From: Verrucomicrobiales bacterium
GTDB lineage: Bacteria > Verrucomicrobiota > Verrucomicrobiia > Limisphaerales > J093
Direction: 5' to 3'
Assembly (NCBI GenBank): GCA_024233305.1
Contig: JACKPV010000023.1
Coordinates: 186,001 to 250,000 of the forward strand
Length of the DNA: 64,000 nucleotides
The translations under genes were made by a program, and so were the position numbers. The notes beneath the pieces are model-generated. The model was given only the letters and a program-made list of their open reading frames with translations, made no database searches and was not told the origin of the DNA. Shown piece by piece: positions 57,375 to 64,000 of this stretch. Within the stretch, counting starts at the first letter, position 1. Each line of letters begins with the position of its first letter.

Positions 57375-58871
57375 ATGAGCCCGCCCCGAACTCCCCAGCG
57401 CACCTTCTCGCCGGAACGACGCTTCCGGATCCAGCTCAACGTGCTGGGCTCGATCCTTGCCCTGCTGGTGATCGTGGCCCTGGTCAATTACCTCTCCGCC
57501 CGCCACTACCGTCGCTATCAGTGGGCGGCGGACGAACGCTACGCGCTGAGCGCCGAGACGCGCCGCGTGCTCGAGGCGATCACCAACGAGGTTCGCGTCA
57601 CCATCCTCTTCGACCGCAACCATGAACTCTTCGGGCCGGTCTCCGGTCTGCTGCGCGAGTATGCCTACGCCTGTCCGTCGCTGGCGGTGGAGCACCTCGA
57701 CTACAACCGCGATCCCGGCCGGGCCGAACTCCTCACCGCCCGCTACTCGCTGCCCGGCGAGGCGGATGACCTGGTGGTGTTCGACGCCGGTGGCCGGGTC
57801 AAGGTGGTGCGCTCGACCGAACTCTCGGACTATGACGTCGCGGCGCTCCTGGCGGGGGCGGAGGAGGTGCGGCGGGTGACCTTCAAGGGCGAGCCGTTGT
57901 TCACCTCGGCGCTGGCCGGCCTGTTGCAGGAACGCCAGCCGGTGGCCTGTTTTCTGACGGGTCACGGCGAGCACGATCCCGCAAGCGACGAAAACAAGAT
58001 GGGCTACTCGCGGTTTGCCAAACTTCTGCAGAACAAAAACATCGAGGTGCGAAAGATCGCCCTGCGCGGTGACTCGGTCGTGCCGGACGATTGTTCATTG
58101 CTGATCGTGGCCGGGCCCCAGGCGCGACTGGACGACACCGAGGTCCAGAAGATCGAGCGCTACCTGGCCGAAGGAGGGCGCATGCTGGCGCTGCCCAGTT
58201 TCTACTTGGCGCAACGCAGCGAGACCGGCCTCGAGCGCCTGCTCCGCAACTGGGGTTTGGTGGTGGGCGAGGACTACGTGTTCGATCCGCCGAACACCGC
58301 CCGCGGCAACGATCTGATCTGCACCAACTTCCCCGCCCACCCCATCACCAAGCCGTTGCAGGGCCGGTCGATCTACCTGGTGGTCGCGCGGTCGATCACC
58401 CCGCTCCCGATTCCCGGCGCCAGCGGCGATGCCCCGCGCGTGCAACTGCTGGCCGCGACGGGGAAGGACGGCTACACCGCCAGCGGGCTGTCATCGAGCG
58501 GTGTGCCCCGGCCCGATCCCGCCCGGGACCGCCGCGGAGTGGTGCCCATCGCGGCGGCGGTCGAACGCGGCAGCATCGCCGGGGTCACCGCCGACCGGTT
58601 TTCGACCCGGCTGGTCGTTGTCGGGGAGTCGATCTTCCTCGGGAACGAGACGATTGTGAAGGCGTCCAACTGGGAGTTTGCGGGGCTGGCGGTGAACTGG
58701 TTGCTCGACCGGCCCGAGCACCTGGCCGGCATCGCGCCCCGCCCGATCCAGGAATACGCCATCGAGTTGTCGCGCTCGCAGTTGAACCGGTTGATCTGGT
58801 TGCTGCTGGTCGTTCTTCCCGGCGCCGTGCTGGCGCTGGGGCTGGTGGTTTGGTTCCGTCGACGCGCCTGA
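57375..58871 (+). CDS. GldG-like ABC auxiliary protein
   Basis: A 498-residue protein anchored by helices at both ends (about 25-45, LGSILALLVIVALVNYLS, and about 470-492, LIWLLLVVLPGAVLALGLVVWF). The periplasmic middle part is the ABC_transp_aux/GldG domain: WAADERYALSAETRRVLEAI at the start, FLTGHGEHDP, KLLQNKNIEVRKIAL, DDCSLLIVAGP, LAEGGRMLALP, and LVVVGESIFLGN near the end. It is thought to serve as a substrate- or partner-binding subunit for the GldA/F transporter. Confidence 0.87.
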   Translation: MSPPRTPQRTFSPERRFRIQLNVLGSILALLVIVALVNYLSARHYRRYQWAADERYALSAETRRVLEAITNEVRVTILFDRNHELFGPVSGLLREYAYACPSLAVEHLDYNRDPGRAELLTARYSLPGEADDLVVFDAGGRVKVVRSTELSDYDVAALLAGAEEVRRVTFKGEPLFTSALAGLLQERQPVACFLTGHGEHDPASDENKMGYSRFAKLLQNKNIEVRKIALRGDSVVPDDCSLLIVAGPQARLDDTEVQKIERYLAEGGRMLALPSFYLAQRSETGLERLLRNWGLVVGEDYVFDPPNTARGNDLICTNFPAHPITKPLQGRSIYLVVARSITPLPIPGASGDAPRVQLLAATGKDGYTASGLSSSGVPRPDPARDRRGVVPIAAAVERGSIAGVTADRFSTRLVVVGESIFLGNETIVKASNWEFAGLAVNWLLDRPEHLAGIAPRPIQEYAIELSRSQLNRLIWLLLVVLPGAVLALGLVVWFRRRA

Positions 58872-58874
58872 ACG

Positions 58875-60692
58875 ATGAACCCCTCGACCACACGCTGGCT
58901 TGCCGGCATCGCGCTCGCCCTGCTGGCGTTCGTGGTTTTCGTGGACCGCGGCCGCAAGGACACGGCCGATCTGGCGGATGCGCGGGCCCGCGTCCTGCCG
59001 GGCCTGACGCCCAAGGACGTCACCGTGCTGGAAATCCGGGCGGGCACCAACCGCGTCCTGCGGCTCGAACGAACCGCCGACGCCTGGCGGTTCACCGCGC
59101 CGCTTCCGTATCCGGCCCAGCCGGCCAGTGTGGAGCGTTTTCTGCAATCGCTCGAGGACCTGCGCTGGCGCAGCGCCATCGAGGCCGTCGAGGTGCTGGC
59201 CCAGACGAATGGCCTCGCCGCCTACGGGTTGACCAGCCCCGCCGCGGGCGTCGTCGCGCAGCAAGGCGGGAGAGCGGTCGAACTGCGGGTCGGCTCGCAC
59301 ACGCCCATCGGCGGGCAGGTCTATGTCCAGGTCGTGGGACAGGACAGTCTCTTCACCGTGCCGGACGGATTCCTGAAGACGCTCCCCGAGTCGGCGTTCG
59401 ACTGGCGGGACACCACACTGATGCCGGTTCCCGAGCTGGATTTCAACCGGCTCGAAGTCCGACCGGCGACCAATGGATTCGAGGTGGTGCGCCAGGCGAC
59501 GAACAACCTCTGGATCATGACGCGCCCGCTGACGACCCCGGCCGACACCGCCCGGCTGGATCATCTGGTGCGCCAGCTGGAGCTGGCCCGGGTGGCGGGA
59601 TTCGTGGCGGACGACCCGGGGGATCGGCTGGCTTCCTTCGGCTTGGCGCCGCCCTTGCGCGAACTCGTCTTTGCCCGTGGTCCCGAGGAGTTGTTCCACC
59701 TCCAGGTGGGCCGGGCCTCGACGGACAACCCTGACCTCCTCTACCTGCGCAACGCGCGTCTGGGCAACGTCATGTTGATGGGCCGGAAGGTGCTCGAACC
59801 GTGGCTGACCAATTACCGGGACTTCTGTGACCGGCGGCTCATGGTCTTTCCGTTCGACGCCATCCGCCGTGTGGAGGTCCGGGCGGAAGAGGCGTTTGCC
59901 ATCGAGCGGGGCTCGAACTCCTGGCAGGTCGTCAGCCCGCTGGCGGCCCCGGCCGACAGCGTCCTCGTGCTGGAAATGCTGGCCCAGCTGGCGGGTCTCG
60001 AGTTCATCGATTTCGAACGCGAGGTCGCGACCGACTTCACCGTTTACGGTCTGGAACCGCCGCTGCGGCAATACCAGGTGCTCGGCGTGCCCACCAACGC
60101 GCCCCCGGCAGCGGCGGTTACCAACCAGGTGCTGGCGCGTCTCGATGTCGGGCTTCCGAGCGGCAACCTCTTCTTCGCCCGCCGTTCGCTCGAAAACGCC
60201 GTGGTCACCATGGTCGACAACGGGCGGCTGCCGCGCGCGGCCTGGGAGTTGCGGGACCGCCAGGTCTGGGACATCTCGACCAACCAGATCGCTGCCATTA
60301 CCGTCCAACAGCGCGGGACCGTGAAGCGCCTGGTGCGTCGGGGACCGCTCGATTGGGCGCCCGACGTGGGATCCCCCGGGGGGTTCAACCCGTTGACCAT
60401 CGAGGAGACCGCCTATCGGCTGGGCAAGCTGCGGGCCGAACGCTGGGTGGCTCGCGGTCCCGAGCGCCTGCCGCTCTATGGCTTTCCCCAAACCGACTGC
60501 CAGATCGAGGTCCAGCTCAAGGACGCACCGGCCTCCCCGAAAACCGTGCTGCGCTTGGGCCGGCGCGGCCCCTCGGGACGACGCTACGCGGCCGTCGAAC
60601 TGCCGGATTTGGGCGGGCTCGTGATCTTCGATCTGCCACCGCCCCTCCAGGACTTCATCGAAGGCGACCTGTTGCTGGCGCCGCTCCCTTGA
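58875..60692 (+). CDS. DUF4340 domain protein
   Basis: A 605-residue protein with one N-terminal membrane helix (about 7-25: WLAGIALALLAFVVFVDRG) and a long periplasmic region of repeated DUF4340 units (ITVLEIRAGTNRVLRLERTADAWRFTAPLPYPAQP, with later copies starting VRRVEVRAEEAFAIERGSNSWQVVSPLAAPAD and ITVQQRGTVKRLVRRGP). DUF4340 proteins are regularly encoded behind GldG-like proteins and are probably part of the same envelope complex, with no proven activity. The start is 3 bases after the GldG-like stop, and the next gene begins one base after its own stop. Confidence 0.85.
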   Translation: MNPSTTRWLAGIALALLAFVVFVDRGRKDTADLADARARVLPGLTPKDVTVLEIRAGTNRVLRLERTADAWRFTAPLPYPAQPASVERFLQSLEDLRWRSAIEAVEVLAQTNGLAAYGLTSPAAGVVAQQGGRAVELRVGSHTPIGGQVYVQVVGQDSLFTVPDGFLKTLPESAFDWRDTTLMPVPELDFNRLEVRPATNGFEVVRQATNNLWIMTRPLTTPADTARLDHLVRQLELARVAGFVADDPGDRLASFGLAPPLRELVFARGPEELFHLQVGRASTDNPDLLYLRNARLGNVMLMGRKVLEPWLTNYRDFCDRRLMVFPFDAIRRVEVRAEEAFAIERGSNSWQVVSPLAAPADSVLVLEMLAQLAGLEFIDFEREVATDFTVYGLEPPLRQYQVLGVPTNAPPAAAVTNQVLARLDVGLPSGNLFFARRSLENAVVTMVDNGRLPRAAWELRDRQVWDISTNQIAAITVQQRGTVKRLVRRGPLDWAPDVGSPGGFNPLTIEETAYRLGKLRAERWVARGPERLPLYGFPQTDCQIEVQLKDAPASPKTVLRLGRRGPSGRRYAAVELPDLGGLVIFDLPPPLQDFIEGDLLLAPLP

Positions 60693-60693
60693 A

Positions 60694-63600
60694 ATGACGG
60701 ATGCCGGGCGGCAACGACCTCGCAACCGGTGGCTTCGCGCACTGCGCTTCTGCCGGATCTGCGGGGCCTTCGGCCTGCTCCTCCTCACCTGTGCCGTGGC
60801 GTGGTTGAGCCGGATCGGATTGCCCGCGCCGGTCGTCGACCTCCTCCGCGCCGAGATCGAACAGCGCGGGGTTGACGCCACCTTTACCCGCATCCGTTGG
60901 CGGCCCGGACGCGGGCTGGTGGCGGATGGCGTGGCCTTGCGCCAGGCGGGCCCCGGAGGGCTGCGGATCCGCTTCGACGAAGTGGTGCTCGACCTGGCCT
61001 GGGCGCGGCTGTTTCGCGGCGACGTTCGCCTGAGCGCCCTGCAATTGAGCGGTGGCCGGCTCGAAGTGCCGCTGGGCGAGGAAGCCCCCGACACCGGGCC
61101 CCTTCAGGTCGACCAGCTCTCGGCGCAACTGCGCTTCCGCCCGGACGATTGCTGGGAAATCACCGGCTCGCAGGGGCGGCTGCTGGGATGCGATCTGCGT
61201 TTGAACGGCGTGCTGACCAACGCCACGGCGCTGCGTCGCCCGCCGCGGTCAACGGGCACGAATGCCCCGCCGGCGCGCCCGTCCTTCTGGCGGTCGCACC
61301 TCGCCGAAATCCGCGCCGTGGCCGGCCGGCTTTCGCTGGAGCCGCGGCCCAGCTTCCAGGTCCGCTTCCAGGGGGATGCGGCCAACCCGGCGACAATGGT
61401 CGTGCTCCTCTCGCTCAACGCCCCCCGCCTCGAGTCCCCCTGGGGAAGCTGGGAACGGCTCCGGCTGGCGGCGCGTTTGAACGAAACCCCGCTCACGAAC
61501 AACGCCTATCACGCGCGCCTCGAGGTCGAGGTGGATCGCGCCCGCACCCCCTGGGTCGATCTCGACCAAGCCGGCTTCTCGGTGGACCTGGCGCAACCTG
61601 CCACGAACCCCCTGCCCGCCCGGGTGCACTGGGAGGTTTCCGCCGCGCGCGCCACTGCGCCGGGCTTCGAGACGGGCCGACTCCGGATCGAAGGCGACTC
61701 CCGGCGGCTGGACGAAGGGTTGCAGCGTTGGCGCCACGATCTGGTCGCGGACGCCACGAACACGGTCAGTCGCTGGCTGGTCGCCGCGGGCGCCGCCGCC
61801 TCGCTGCAGTTGGCCTTCGACTACGCCCGATCGCCCTGGCCTGAAATCGACGGCGCTGTGCGACTGAGGCGGCCTGCCTCTCCGATGGGGCAGGCCGATG
61901 AACTCAGCCTCTCCGGCAGCTTGCGCCGGGCGGTGACCGCCGACGAAACCCCGCCCGCAGCGTGGGGGCCGTGGACCAATGCCGCGCCGTGGCAGGCCCA
62001 GGTTGCGCTCAAGACAGCCGGCCTTCAGTCCCCGCAGCTGGCCCTGGACCGGCTCGAACTGGAAGCCAACTGGTCACCCCCGCAACTCGAGGTTCCCCAT
62101 GCGTTCGCGCAACTCTACGACGGCTCCCTTGCCGTGTCCGACCTTCGCCTCGACGTCGGCTCGCGCCGCTTGGAGGCCGCGGTGGATTCGCGTTTCGACG
62201 TGCACCGGCTCCGGGGGGTGCTGCCCGCGAAGACCGCCGCCTGGCTGGATCAGTTCGGTTGGGATTCGCCGCCCGTCGCCCGCGCCCGGGCCGAAGTGAC
62301 GCTGCCGCCCTGGTCCCGGAGCGCATCCAACGCCGATCCCGAAGCGCTGGCCAATTCGCTGCGCGTCCAGGGTGAAGTCACCGGGCAACACGCCTCCTAC
62401 CGCGACGTCCCGTTCGACGCCGCCTCGTTGAAGGTGGAAATCGCCGACGGCCGGTTGCGCCTGCGCGATTTGCACCTCGAACGCCCGGAGGGTGCCGCCG
62501 ACCTCGACTACTCGCTCGGCCTGCTTTCCCGCGAATTCCGGTGGGAAGTGGACTGCCGGCTCAATCCGCAGGAGGTCGCTCCCGCCGTCGACGACGAACT
62601 CGTGCGTATCCTCTCCCTGTTTACCTTCACCAATGCCGCCACCGCCCGGGGTTGGGTCGCGGGCTCCTTCCGCCCGCCGCGGCGCACGGACCTGTCGCTT
62701 GCCATCGAAGCAACGGACTTTGGGTTCCGGGGCGAACCCTGGGACGCGCTCAGCGGCCGGCTCGACATGACGAACCGGGTGGTGACCGCCACCGACGCCA
62801 CCGCCCGTTCGGGATCTCAATGGGCCCGGGTGGAAAGCCTCGCCTACAACACGGAAACGCGCCTGCTGACAACGACGAACGCCGTCACCCTCATGGACCC
62901 GATGCGCGTGGCGCGGGCCATCGGTCCCGAGGTCGTCCAGGTGCTGGCGCCCTACGAATTCCGTCAACCGCCCCAGATCCACCTGCACGGTTCGGTGCCT
63001 GCCTCCGGTCAGCTGGAATCCGCCCGCATGTTCTTCGACATCTCCGGCGGTCCCTTCCACTTCTGGCGCTTCACCTTCAGTGACGTGAACGGGGCCGTCC
63101 AATGGCTGGGCAACAGCGTCGTGGTGACCAATTTCAGCGGCGGCTTTTACGAAGGTCGCTTGAATGGCGACCTGACCGCCGACGTCACCGGGGGCGCGAC
63201 GCCGAATCTCAAGTTCGCCGCCCGCGTCGACCAGGCCAGCCTGCGCCCGGCCATCGCCGAGATCTTCTCGCTCACCAACCACATCGAAGGGATCGTCAGC
63301 GGGCAGGTCATCGTGACCAACGGCAATCCCGACGTCCTCGAGAGCTGGTACGGCCGCGGTCGCTTCGAGATGCGCGACGGGCTGCTCTGGAACCTGCCGG
63401 TCTTCGGGGTCGTCTCCCGTGCCCTGAACGTCATGTCCCCGGATCTGGGCAACAACCGCGCCCGCGCCGCCCAGGGTACGTTCGCCCTCTCCCGCGGGGT
63501 CCTCCAAACGTCCGACCTCCGGATCGAGACCGGCGGCGCGCAGCTCCACTACCAGGGCGAGTGCTCGTTGACCGGCGAAACGACGGCCCGCATCACGGTC

Positions 63601-63819
63601 GAGGTCCTGCGCGGCACCCCCGTCCTGGGACCGCTTATCAGCATCGTGCTCGCGCCCATGGCGAAGGCCTTCGAGCTGGACGTGCGCGGCAGCCTCGACG
63701 ATCCGCAGGTCGAATTCCGCTACGTATCGAAGGTCATCGCCCCGTTCTTTGATCCCTTGGGAACGCTGAAGACCATCTTCCAACCCCGCCCGGTCGCCGC
63801 GAGCCCCGCTCAGCCGTGA
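60694..63819 (+). CDS. AsmA/YhdP-like large envelope protein
   Basis: A 1041-residue protein with one N-terminal membrane helix (about 22-42) and a very long beta-rich periplasmic part. The last ~150 residues (GRFEMRDGLLWNLPVFGVVSRALNVMSPDLGNNRARAAQGTFALSRGVLQTSDLRIETGGAQLHYQGECSL, ending in VEFRYVSKVIAPFFDPLGTLK) match the AsmA-like/DUF3971 C-terminal domain of YhdP and TamB relatives. Such bridge-like proteins are implicated in moving phospholipid between inner and outer membranes. It closes the five-gene gld-like run, with a single base between the previous stop and its start. Membership in that operon is clear, and the lipid-transport role is inferred from the family. Confidence 0.82.
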   Translation: MTDAGRQRPRNRWLRALRFCRICGAFGLLLLTCAVAWLSRIGLPAPVVDLLRAEIEQRGVDATFTRIRWRPGRGLVADGVALRQAGPGGLRIRFDEVVLDLAWARLFRGDVRLSALQLSGGRLEVPLGEEAPDTGPLQVDQLSAQLRFRPDDCWEITGSQGRLLGCDLRLNGVLTNATALRRPPRSTGTNAPPARPSFWRSHLAEIRAVAGRLSLEPRPSFQVRFQGDAANPATMVVLLSLNAPRLESPWGSWERLRLAARLNETPLTNNAYHARLEVEVDRARTPWVDLDQAGFSVDLAQPATNPLPARVHWEVSAARATAPGFETGRLRIEGDSRRLDEGLQRWRHDLVADATNTVSRWLVAAGAAASLQLAFDYARSPWPEIDGAVRLRRPASPMGQADELSLSGSLRRAVTADETPPAAWGPWTNAAPWQAQVALKTAGLQSPQLALDRLELEANWSPPQLEVPHAFAQLYDGSLAVSDLRLDVGSRRLEAAVDSRFDVHRLRGVLPAKTAAWLDQFGWDSPPVARARAEVTLPPWSRSASNADPEALANSLRVQGEVTGQHASYRDVPFDAASLKVEIADGRLRLRDLHLERPEGAADLDYSLGLLSREFRWEVDCRLNPQEVAPAVDDELVRILSLFTFTNAATARGWVAGSFRPPRRTDLSLAIEATDFGFRGEPWDALSGRLDMTNRVVTATDATARSGSQWARVESLAYNTETRLLTTTNAVTLMDPMRVARAIGPEVVQVLAPYEFRQPPQIHLHGSVPASGQLESARMFFDISGGPFHFWRFTFSDVNGAVQWLGNSVVVTNFSGGFYEGRLNGDLTADVTGGATPNLKFAARVDQASLRPAIAEIFSLTNHIEGIVSGQVIVTNGNPDVLESWYGRGRFEMRDGLLWNLPVFGVVSRALNVMSPDLGNNRARAAQGTFALSRGVLQTSDLRIETGGAQLHYQGECSLTGETTARITVEVLRGTPVLGPLISIVLAPMAKAFELDVRGSLDDPQVEFRYVSKVIAPFFDPLGTLKTIFQPRPVAASPAQP

Positions 63820-63820
63820 C

Positions 63821-63856
63821 CATTCAGTGGATGGTAGCCGCCGACGTACAGTCGGC
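63821..63856 (+). repeat. 36-base interspersed palindromic repeat, copy 4
   Basis: Begins CATTCAG and ends GTAGCCGCCGACGTACAGTCGGC. The core GCCGAC/GTCGGC is an inverted repeat. It faces copy 5 about 106 bases downstream in the opposite orientation. Confidence 0.65.
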
Positions 63857-63962
63857 CCATGATTCAATGGGGATGCGGACGCTTGCCGCCGGGCGCGATG
63901 ATTCGCCGAAACGTGACTGCCAGTCGGGATCGGCGCGACCGCATAAGCCCTTGGATTTCAGC

Positions 63963-63998
63963 GCCGACTACACGTCGGCGGCTACCGCGGGTTGAATC
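63963..63998 (-). repeat. 36-base interspersed palindromic repeat, copy 5
   Basis: On the minus strand it reads GATTCAA...GTAGCCGCCGACGTGTAGTCGGC. It shares GGTAGCCGCCGACGT exactly with copy 4 and is in the opposite orientation, so the two could pair into a long hairpin. The 106 bases between them show no gene. Confidence 0.65.
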
Positions 63999-64000
63999 GA

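Noticed and set aside
1..64000. CRISPR array or rRNA operon
   Set aside because: No regularly spaced direct repeats and no rRNA-like segments were seen. The only repeated unit is the scattered 36-base palindromic element.

Overview
The window is GC-rich, gene-dense bacterial chromosome. The best overall fit is a Verrucomicrobiota genome, probably of the Limisphaerales/Pedosphaera type. That placement is an inference from gene content: a large sulfatase with PA14, LamG and an LEYALGG tail, Tat-exported Gfo/Idh oxidoreductase and alkaline phosphatase, a CRTAC1/ASPIC-UnbV protein, a PEP-CTERM protein, a eukaryote-type HisA and a tiny COX24/bS22-like protein. No rRNA, CRISPR array, transposase or integrase is visible. 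There is one tRNA gene, tRNA-Ala(CGC).

Layout. 1-480 is the end of a GIY-YIG/DUF4357 gene. 486-11296 holds periplasmic catabolic and scavenging genes: a GH26-like glycosidase, a minus-strand operon (alkaline phosphatase, TPR membrane protein, CRTAC1 protein, haem-binding DUF3365 protein), the sulfatase and a Gfo/Idh oxidoreductase. 11694-16342 is an exopolysaccharide export cluster: an outer-membrane barrel gene broken by two 1-nt insertions, a Wzc/GumC-type co-polymerase with a tyrosine kinase domain, a Wza-like lipoprotein and an FHA protein. 16407-20655 has an exported CinA-like protein, an ABC exporter, a glutaredoxin and the tRNA. 20964-34317 is housekeeping: hisA, feoA-feoA-feoB, a propeller/toroid protein, hisG, the bS22-like gene, a TPR lipoprotein, purN, metF and a TIM-barrel isomerase. 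34334-38741 has a phosphoesterase, a spermidine-synthase-like membrane protein and two ABC-2 permeases without a visible ATPase.

38742-48211 is the most unusual part. It is a compact island in which an MGT-type glycosyltransferase, a cytochrome P450, a terpene-cyclase/prenyltransferase-fold protein with a DADST motif, a NodU/CmcH-type carbamoyltransferase and a three-helix membrane protein follow one another with 4-8 base overlaps. An antisense phosphoesterase and a second, paralogous glycosyltransferase complete it. The island is bracketed by an intact ABC permease on the left and a diverged copy of only the 3' end of that permease on the right. No PKS, NRPS or integrase is present. It looks like a small, acquired tailoring or terpenoid-type natural-product cluster.

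48533-63819 has a PEP-CTERM CHRD protein, a REC-LuxR-REC regulator, an isomerase, a PAS histidine kinase, a two-PDZ HtrA protease, and a five-gene run resembling gldA-gldF-gldG followed by a DUF4340 protein and an AsmA-like giant.

Two window-wide patterns stand out. First, a 36-base repeat with a palindromic core occurs five times, only between genes. Second, several genes have a -35/-10 pair with a 17-base spacer and a TAG-type -10 placed only 6-8 bases before the start codon, which suggests leaderless mRNAs.
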